Source: Bacteroidales bacterium (lineage in GTDB: Bacteria; Bacteroidota; Bacteroidia; Bacteroidales; UBA6680). From it: a DNA stretch of 51,840 nucleotides. The notes under the pieces were generated by a model. It worked only from the letters and a program-made list of their open reading frames with translations, was not told the origin of the DNA and did not search any database. Positions within the stretch are counted from its first letter, which is position 1; every line of letters starts with the position of its first letter. The DNA lies in contig JAOARD010000056.1 in the NCBI GenBank assembly GCA_025210735.1, forward strand, positions 1 through 51,840, given 5' to 3'. This document shows positions 46,311 through 51,840 of the stretch, one piece after another. Both the position numbers and the translations under genes were made by a program.

Positions 46311-48062
46311 CTATAAAGTACCATATATTTTTCCAACTGGATATATATTCTTTAACTTATCTCTATATGCAGACTTCTGAAGAAACCAGAATACCTTTGC
46401 CCACTGATCACTATATATCTCAGGGTGATCTTTTACAGCATTATTATACTCCTCAAGTAATTTTGGGTTCTTTTTTATCATCTCACGTGCCATCTTCTCC
46501 ATAACATAAGTCTCTACGTACTCCTTCTGCTCAAATATTGAGTTAAAGAATCCCCATCGCAGAAATGAATCAGGCCCTTCCGGTTCAAGCAGATGAGCTA
46601 TTATTTTTCCTGTTCTCTGATTTACCGGAACAATAACCGATCCGGCAGGATACATCTTGGTCATGGTAACCTCTTTCATATCAAAACCCTGTACCATCTG
46701 CCTACCTTCAAACGGGAAATTGGCAAACGAAATATTACTAAACCTGTATGTCTTTACCATAATCTCTTTTGGTTCATCTAATCTTGTATAATTAACCCCA
46801 TGCATCTTAAGCCTCTTTACTACATGAAACCACTCAACAGGAATAATGTATGCATCAGGCAATTGAGCCTTTTTACCCTGCATAAGTTTATCATACAGAA
46901 CAAGGTTGTAATCTTTTGGTTTATTACTAAACTGAACCCAGATACCATCAGTTAAATCACTATGTACAATATCATATTCAACACCTTTAAAAAGCACATA
47001 TGTACTATCTTTTTGCGATGTATAATAGTCAAGAACAAACTCCTTTCCTGCAAGATTCTCTGACTCACTGTCTGCTATTGCATTAATCTCTTTAAGTTGC
47101 TTATAGTGTTTATCTGTATAGATAATTGTATGCCTCAATAATTTATATGTAGCATCAACCCTTGTTTTATAATCTTTAAGCATATGTGTCTCTACAAGTA
47201 GTGCCGGTCTGTTCTGACTTGCCATATACCCTGTTGAATAACGCGGCGATGAAGTATTACGTATTAATCCACTTCTTGGATCATGCCATCTTCTGAAAGA
47301 GACATACGGAAACATTAATACATCCTCTCTCTCTAACCTCTTCTCCATTGTGTTAATGTAATCCTTTTGCCACACCGTTTGATCCCTGTTCATATCGCCC
47401 ATAATATGCATTCCGTAAGTAATAGTGTACTGGTAATCTGCTCCATCGGTAGTATGAACATCAATAAACATATCCGGTAACCACTTATTAAAAAGCACCA
47501 GCCACTGCTGCATCTCCGGAGCATCTGCTTTTGAAAAATCACGATTCAGATTGTAATTCTCTGCTGTTGTACGCCAACCCATCTCCTTAGGTCCGTTCTG
47601 ATTTATTCTGCTATATGCACTAAATCTCTCATGTCCGTCGGCATTAAAAATAGGTATAAACAGTATTGTTGTGTTTTTAAGAAGTTTAGGATACTTTTTA
47701 TGTACAAAAATATCTCTAAGTAGCATTAGGCCAGCATCCTTACCCTCCGATTCACCCGGATGAATACAAGCCTCAATAAACAGAACAGCATTTCCTGATC
47801 TTTTTACTCTCTCAGGAGTAAAATTTCTGTTTCGGTCAATTATTAACAAAGGTAAATCTCTTCCCTGCACACTCTTTCCGAAACTCATGTACTCAATATA
47901 GTCTGAAAATTCTGCCAACTGCTTACAATACTCTATTGTTTTATTATATCTGGGTGTCTCCAGAAAATCAGATTTCTCATAAAATGTCTCCCAATCAACA
48001 TCTTGAGCTAAAACCGATCCTAAAAACACTGTAAACAATGTTAGTAAAAGTAACTTCTTCAT
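46311..48062 (-). CDS. Secreted M14-family zinc carboxypeptidase
   Basis: This 583-residue exported peptidase has a signal peptide (LLLLTLFTVFLGSVLAQ, about 20 residues) and then an M14 fold. Zinc ligands are His101 and Glu104 (HPGESEG) and His203 (DVHTTDG); Arg174 in NLNRDF probably binds the substrate carboxylate, and the general base is Glu291 in LLVETHMLKDY. About 260 residues follow the catalytic domain and form a beta-rich region without a family I recognise. There is no T9SS tail, so a periplasmic site is likely. It trims C-terminal residues from peptides, useful to an amino-acid fermenter. It is a single gene with a clear terminator. Confidence 0.9.
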   Translation of the reverse strand: MKKLLLLTLFTVFLGSVLAQDVDWETFYEKSDFLETPRYNKTIEYCKQLAEFSDYIEYMSFGKSVQGRDLPLLIIDRNRNFTPERVKRSGNAVLFIEACIHPGESEGKDAGLMLLRDIFVHKKYPKLLKNTTILFIPIFNADGHERFSAYSRINQNGPKEMGWRTTAENYNLNRDFSKADAPEMQQWLVLFNKWLPDMFIDVHTTDGADYQYTITYGMHIMGDMNRDQTVWQKDYINTMEKRLEREDVLMFPYVSFRRWHDPRSGLIRNTSSPRYSTGYMASQNRPALLVETHMLKDYKTRVDATYKLLRHTIIYTDKHYKQLKEINAIADSESENLAGKEFVLDYYTSQKDSTYVLFKGVEYDIVHSDLTDGIWVQFSNKPKDYNLVLYDKLMQGKKAQLPDAYIIPVEWFHVVKRLKMHGVNYTRLDEPKEIMVKTYRFSNISFANFPFEGRQMVQGFDMKEVTMTKMYPAGSVIVPVNQRTGKIIAHLLEPEGPDSFLRWGFFNSIFEQKEYVETYVMEKMAREMIKKNPKLLEEYNNAVKDHPEIYSDQWAKVFWFLQKSAYRDKLKNIYPVGKIYGTL

Positions 48063-48198
48063 GCATTTAAGTTTTATATTTAATCACCCTTTTGTATTGT
48101 AAAGCTAAGTAATTTAATCAGGAATACCCTAACACAAAATTGTATTAACTGCAGAATTCAACATTTAAAACATAATGGCTGTGCACCAAATAGTGCAT

Positions 48199-48300
48199 TT
48201 ACATATTTAGCCTTTTAAGAGCTCTGCAATAAGTATTCCTGTGCATTCCTAAGTACGAAGCAATATGCGAATATGGAAAGATCTTAAAAAACTGAGAGAA
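48199..48300 (-). pseudogene. Remnant of a Crp/Fnr-type regulator, C-terminal helix-turn-helix
   Basis: Thirty-three codons after an in-frame TAG (48301-48303) read FPYSHIASYLGMHRNTYCRA plus a short basic end and a stop. The IASYLG segment followed by an R-N-T recognition-helix start matches the second helix-turn-helix at the C-terminus of Crp/Fnr regulators in this phylum. No start codon, cyclic-nucleotide domain or other part of such a gene is nearby, so this is a decayed 3' fragment. It lies 14 bp downstream of the VOC-protein gene on the same strand. Confidence 0.6.
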
Positions 48301-48314
48301 CTAAAATGATTAAT

Positions 48315-48707
48315 TTATTCAACCTCTGTATTTTTAGCAAAAGCAATAATATTACCATCAAAATCGGATATATAACCTACACTATCGCCCCAGTCTCTTT
48401 CCTGAAACTTACTAACCTCTTTTGCACCCAACTCCACTCCTCTTGCAATATATTCAACAGGATTATCTACCTTAAGATAAAGCTCACATCTCGGAGATCC
48501 ATTGCTAATGTTTGGGTGAGGTAACTTATTTGATATGATTTTTGCTATACCATCCTCTGGCATAAGACCCAATTTGACACTCTCCGCAATCTGAAATTCA
48601 GTCATTCCGGGGACATTCAGGACAGGCTCTAATTTTAAAAGATTCTGATAAAACACACTGCTTCTATCCTGACTCTTTACATATAGTATAAATTCTATTT
48701 CGGTCAC
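48315..48707 (-). CDS. VOC-fold (glyoxalase/dioxygenase superfamily) protein
   Basis: This 130-residue cytosolic protein has the vicinal-oxygen-chelate layout of two beta-alpha-beta-beta-beta modules: EFILYVKSQDRSSVFYQNLL at the start, CELYLKVDNPVEYIARG in the middle, and GDSVGYISDFDGNIIAFAK at the end, where an acidic metal ligand would be expected. The usual first metal His is not evident, so it may be a binding protein (drug or small-molecule) rather than an enzyme. A remnant regulator follows it and a small lipoprotein gene precedes it by 40 bp. No specific substrate can be inferred. Confidence 0.8.
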   Translation of the reverse strand: MTEIEFILYVKSQDRSSVFYQNLLKLEPVLNVPGMTEFQIAESVKLGLMPEDGIAKIISNKLPHPNISNGSPRCELYLKVDNPVEYIARGVELGAKEVSKFQERDWGDSVGYISDFDGNIIAFAKNTEVE

Positions 48708-48747
48708 ACCTTATTGTTTTATGGTTAGCTGTTTCTTGTTAAAATCA

Positions 48748-49095
48748 TTACTTCTGTACAGCTCTATTATCAATATATATGTTCGCACAAAAACTTTTAT
48801 CATCAATAGATTTTACTCTTTTATTAGTGGTATCAATTAGTAGTTTGGTTGTAAAATTATCAAAGTCTTTTGAGTTATACATTAACAATATGGTATCACC
48901 CTTCAATTTATACATTCCTCTAACTTTATTAATGCCATTGTATAGAATCTCAAATTCATTTCTCTCTTCGTAAAGATGAACATAATGCAACTCATCACTT
49001 GCTGCAAATATCTTTTCTCTATCTGTATCACAAGAAACTAATCCTACCAATAAAGCGAAAGTTAATATACAGATTATGTAGTTAAATTTTACCAT
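48748..49095 (-). CDS. Small putative lipoprotein of unknown function
   Basis: The 115-residue product has a lipoprotein signal (ICILTFALLVGLVSCD, acylated Cys at about 22), then a region with short alternating strands (LHYVHLYEERNEFEILYNGI, then KVRGMYKLKGDTILLMY) that suggests a small beta-barrel. I do not recognise a family. It is likely exported and anchored to a membrane. It lies between the membrane glycosyltransferase and the VOC gene, all leftward, with gaps of 129 and 40 bp; co-transcription with the VOC gene is possible. Confidence 0.65.
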   Translation of the reverse strand: MVKFNYIICILTFALLVGLVSCDTDREKIFAASDELHYVHLYEERNEFEILYNGINKVRGMYKLKGDTILLMYNSKDFDNFTTKLLIDTTNKRVKSIDDKSFCANIYIDNRAVQK

Positions 49096-49224
49096 AATAT
49101 TTTAAACAAACATTCTTCAACCTTTAAATATCTATATTATTTCTTTGTTTTATACATTTAACAACGCTTTTTCTATACCTGCTAATAATATATTTTACTC
49201 CAAAAAAGTATTGCTAATGTATAT

Positions 49225-50832
49225 CTACTCAAAAACAAAATCTTCATACCTTCTTTTCAACGTATCTGAGTTGTATTTAAGACCTTCACCTAAGTATAGC
49301 ATATAGTATGCATTTGATCTTGTTCTGGCATGAGGACAGAATATTGCGCTCTGCCAGTTCAATTTCTCAAATGATTGATTGAAAAATCTACCTATTCTTA
49401 AAGAGTCGGCAGGAGATTCAGCATTAGCAACAACAATTATTGTAGCATCTTTGTCAAATTCAGGTATCCATTCATGATAGTTACCATGTTGGCTAAATGC
49501 TTCGGGCAGATTATATCGTTTACCAACCAGATTTATACCTCCGGCATGTGTATAACATCTTGTCCAGATATAGCATTTTTCTCTCTTTTTAGCAGGCAGT
49601 TCGCTATAGATACTGTTTATCTCATCAGTAAGATTTATCCAATCATTAAGTATGTAATAACCCTCAAAATTTATTGGTATTCTTTTGTCGTTACTATCTG
49701 TTTTGTTATCGGCTATAGATTGCTGAGTAAAAAAGACCTGTTTATCCTGATCTTCACTGTTACTATTCAGATTAAGGTGACTAATGTAACTATCCAATGG
49801 TAATAGCGGTAGAACCTTTGGCATCATAAATATTGCCGAAACAGATAATATAGCAACATAAATAAATACCGGATATATTCTTTTCCTGATGTAATTCTCA
49901 ACAATAACGCTACCAACTGATATTGCTATAAGTAAAGTAGGAAAATAGTAATGAAACTGTCCTCTAAACATCATCAGTATCAGAAACGATACTGATATTG
50001 ATGTAACAGCAAGTCGTACTTTTTTTGTTGATTTTATAAATGGTGCCAACAATATTGCAGTAAACCATACAATTACTGTAAATGGGTTTGTAGTTAACAG
50101 AAGCAGTTTAATATTATCTGCTATATCTAGCTGAACCAATACTTTATTATGGAGTGTAAACATATGCTGAACAGAAGGAAAACCATGCATATATTGCCAT
50201 ATAATATTTGGCGATATAATGATTATAAACAGAGCTACAGCAAACCACGATACTCTTTTTGCAAACAGATCTCTCCTGAATATAAGTACAGATATACATA
50301 TACCTGCAATAAGTATCAGCACAGAGATCTTAGTCATAAATCCAACAGCAAGAAGTACCGCGAGATATATAAGCTGTTTTGGGTTGTTATCTTTACAGTA
50401 ACCAATCAATACATAGAAGCTAAGAATCCAGAATAATTGCTCAAAAACCAGTGGTGTAAATATATGTTGCGATAGATTAAATCCGGGAGCAACCAGTATA
50501 CATGTTAATGTAATCATTACAGCCTTCCATTTACCTCCAAGTTTTATAACTGTAAGTCCGCTAAATATCATTATCAGAACAGCAGATATATGTGCAAACA
50601 GATGATGTACAAAAACAGAGTTGGAGTTAAACAGGTTCTGAATCCATGCAAACAATCCTATAAGTGGTTGAATAGAGATGTATCCCCAGGCAGGGTGATT
50701 TCCTGAATCTATATGTAATACCTCATCGCCGTCTAAACCGGCATTAATATTCATTATAAAATGCAGTGTCAGTTTTACAATTGTTAGTATAACTATAACC
50801 AGATACTCTTTCTGTTTTACTATTTTAATCAT
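49225..50832 (-). CDS. Multi-spanning membrane glycosyltransferase, GT39/GT83 (ArnT/PMT) type
   Basis: This 535-residue integral membrane protein has about ten hydrophobic segments between residues 10 and 350 and a soluble C-terminal domain (about 365-535). The first outer loop holds the acidic motif GLDGDEVLHIDSG, with the catalytic Asp-Glu region of polyprenyl-phosphate-sugar transferases, followed by HPAWGYISIQPLIG. Such enzymes move a sugar from undecaprenyl- or dolichyl-phosphate carriers to lipid A, proteins or glycans on the periplasmic side. Donor and acceptor are unknown, and no lipid-A gene adjoins. It is transcribed leftward as a single gene or the first of a small group. Confidence 0.85.
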   Translation of the reverse strand: MIKIVKQKEYLVIVILTIVKLTLHFIMNINAGLDGDEVLHIDSGNHPAWGYISIQPLIGLFAWIQNLFNSNSVFVHHLFAHISAVLIMIFSGLTVIKLGGKWKAVMITLTCILVAPGFNLSQHIFTPLVFEQLFWILSFYVLIGYCKDNNPKQLIYLAVLLAVGFMTKISVLILIAGICISVLIFRRDLFAKRVSWFAVALFIIIISPNIIWQYMHGFPSVQHMFTLHNKVLVQLDIADNIKLLLLTTNPFTVIVWFTAILLAPFIKSTKKVRLAVTSISVSFLILMMFRGQFHYYFPTLLIAISVGSVIVENYIRKRIYPVFIYVAILSVSAIFMMPKVLPLLPLDSYISHLNLNSNSEDQDKQVFFTQQSIADNKTDSNDKRIPINFEGYYILNDWINLTDEINSIYSELPAKKREKCYIWTRCYTHAGGINLVGKRYNLPEAFSQHGNYHEWIPEFDKDATIIVVANAESPADSLRIGRFFNQSFEKLNWQSAIFCPHARTRSNAYYMLYLGEGLKYNSDTLKRRYEDFVFE

Positions 50833-50972
50833 ATGCCTGAATTTGTAATATAGTTTGTGAATGATTAGGAATCACAACAAAAATAGAGGCTTATAGTCTG
50901 AAAAAAAGGTTTATGTTATGAGTGGATAGCTTTTGTTACGAATAACAAACAGAATGGATATTAGAAATACAT

Positions 50973-51137
50973 AATGGTAAATTATAAATTGTTAGTTGTA
51001 AATGATGGAAACTATAATATTAATGCAATATCGGCTTGTGTATAGCTTGCACCTCACAAGAATAATGCTTAATGATCAGTTGTTAATTGTAAATGATCAG
51101 AATTAATAATTAACAACTTACCATTTATAATTAACAC
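50973..51137. repeat. Cluster of AT-rich direct and inverted repeats
   Basis: TTGTTAGTTGTAAATGAT (from about 50989) recurs as TTGTTAATTGTAAATGAT (from about 51080). AGTTGTTAATT (51078-51088) is perfectly inverted as AATTAACAACT (51108-51118), and ATGGTAAATTATAAA near 50974 is partly inverted as TTACCATTTATAATTAA near 51118. The set looks like decayed copies of one short repeat. No gene was seen between 50833 and 51287. Confidence 0.55.
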
Positions 51138-51287
51138 CCCTAACTACGCTAAGAGATGTTAACTTTTTATGTTAGTTTGTTAGACTAAATCCTTGGATTT
51201 GTCGGATTTATAGCAGTAATTATTATTCGTAATACTGAGAGAACCTAGCTAAACAATAAGCTTGTGAACAAATTATGGAGCAAAAAA

Positions 51288-51480
51288 TCCGATACACTCT
51301 CTGGTTAATAGAATGTATCACACAGTTCAGGGGTTATATACACATAAAACAATACAAGTAACTGTCATACAACCCCAACATATCAATCAATTATACAGTT
51401 GTAACTTTTACCAGACAACAGGCATTCTATCTTTTTAATAGAAAGAACTTTAATTTTATAGGAAGAAGCTTTCAAAAACA
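51288..51480. repeat. Tandem repeat copy 1 (193 bp)
   Basis: This is the first unit of a non-coding tandem array, beginning at TCCGATACAC. Anchor words CACAGTTCAGGGGTTATATA (51321) and ATTCTATCTTTTTAATAGAA recur in each unit. Within the unit ACAGTT pairs with AACTGT about 35 bases later, and TTCTAT with ATAGAA across a seven-base loop, so a transcript could fold. It is one base shorter than copy 2 near its start. Confidence 0.85.
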
Positions 51481-51674
51481 TCCGATGTACCCCTCCGGTT
51501 AATAGAATATACCACACAGTTCAGGGGTTATATACACATAAAACAATACAAGTAACTGTCATACAACACAAATATACCAGTCAATTATATAATAGTAACC
51601 TTTTCCATATAACATGAATTCTATCTTTTTAATAGAAAGAACTTTCATTTTATAAGAAAAAGTTTTCAAAAACA
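51481..51674. repeat. Tandem repeat copy 2 (194 bp)
   Basis: Its anchor CACAGTTCAGG lies at 51515, 194 bp after that of copy 1. The first half matches copy 1 closely, including the shared ATAAAACAATACAAG stretch. The second half diverges at many positions (for example ACACAAATATACCAG where copies 1 and 3 have ACCCCAACATATCAA). Confidence 0.85.
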
Positions 51675-51840
51675 TCCGATGTACCCCTACAGTTAATAGA
51701 ATATACCACACAGTTCAGGGGTTATATACACATGAATAATAGAAGTAACTGTCATACAACCCCAACATATCAATCAATTATACAGTTGTAACTTTTACCA
51801 GACAACAGGCATTCTATCTTTTTAATAGAAAGAACTTTAA
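51675..51840. repeat. Tandem repeat copy 3, cut by the window edge
   Basis: Its anchor lies at 51709, again 194 bp on. Bases 51743-51840 are identical to 51356-51453 of copy 1 over 98 bases, while the stretch just before (ATGAATAATAGAAG) differs from both other copies. The array continues beyond the window, so the copy number is unknown. Confidence 0.85.

Noticed and set aside
51288..51840. A CRISPR array at the right end.
   Set aside because: The whole 194-bp unit repeats and there are no short constant repeats separated by unique spacers; no cas gene is present.

Overview
The window is AT-rich and densely coded, and it looks like the chromosome of an anaerobic member of the Bacteroidota, most likely order Bacteroidales. 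Two outer-membrane-secreted proteins end in type IX secretion (T9SS) sorting domains. Promoter-like boxes fit the TTTG / TAnnTTTG pattern of this phylum and start codons lack clear Shine-Dalgarno sequences. Gene pairs such as tgt-lptG and PASTA protein-RluD-Ddl are typical of the group. No tRNA, rRNA or CRISPR array was seen. I cannot name a genus.

Left part (1-31 kb), mostly housekeeping: protein repair methyltransferase and a metallo-beta-lactamase-fold hydrolase; full-length glycine dehydrogenase (gcvP); arginine deiminase; a solitary PD-(D/E)XK nuclease and two unrecognised genes; a GIN-domain adhesin-like protein; a lipoprotein beta-mannosidase with a thioesterase; a leftward cell-wall/ribosome block (PASTA protein, T9SS protein, RluD, Ddl); mqnE (futalosine menaquinone route), rpmH, rsmG, an ECF sigma factor and a glycosyltransferase; then tgt-lptG, an acyl-CoA carboxyltransferase with its biotin carrier, ispE and dnaB. 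An IS1595-like transposase gene follows dnaB. It is intact, but two of its three expected catalytic acidic residues appear to be replaced.

Middle (31-46 kb), accessory functions: a 1222-residue T9SS-exported multidomain protein; a TPR sensor histidine kinase, a LuxR-type response regulator and a double-DTG aspartyl protease in one rightward unit; and a leftward glycyl-radical operon. The last has a large subunit with Cys502/Glu504/Gly872, a 79-residue Cys-rich small subunit and a ferredoxin-type activase. These three parts identify 4-hydroxyphenylacetate decarboxylase (hpdB-hpdC-hpdA), which makes p-cresol from a tyrosine fermentation product. Next come an AraC-type regulator and a short-chain dehydrogenase. 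Just upstream of the dehydrogenase promoter lie two 13-bp direct repeats 21 bp apart, the classical geometry of an AraC-family operator.

Right end (46-51.8 kb): a secreted M14 carboxypeptidase, a 33-codon remnant of a Crp/Fnr-type helix-turn-helix, a VOC-fold protein, a small lipoprotein and a membrane glycosyltransferase. The window ends in repeats: a cluster of short AT-rich direct and inverted repeats, then a non-coding tandem array with a 194-bp period that runs off the edge and whose copies are mosaics of one another.
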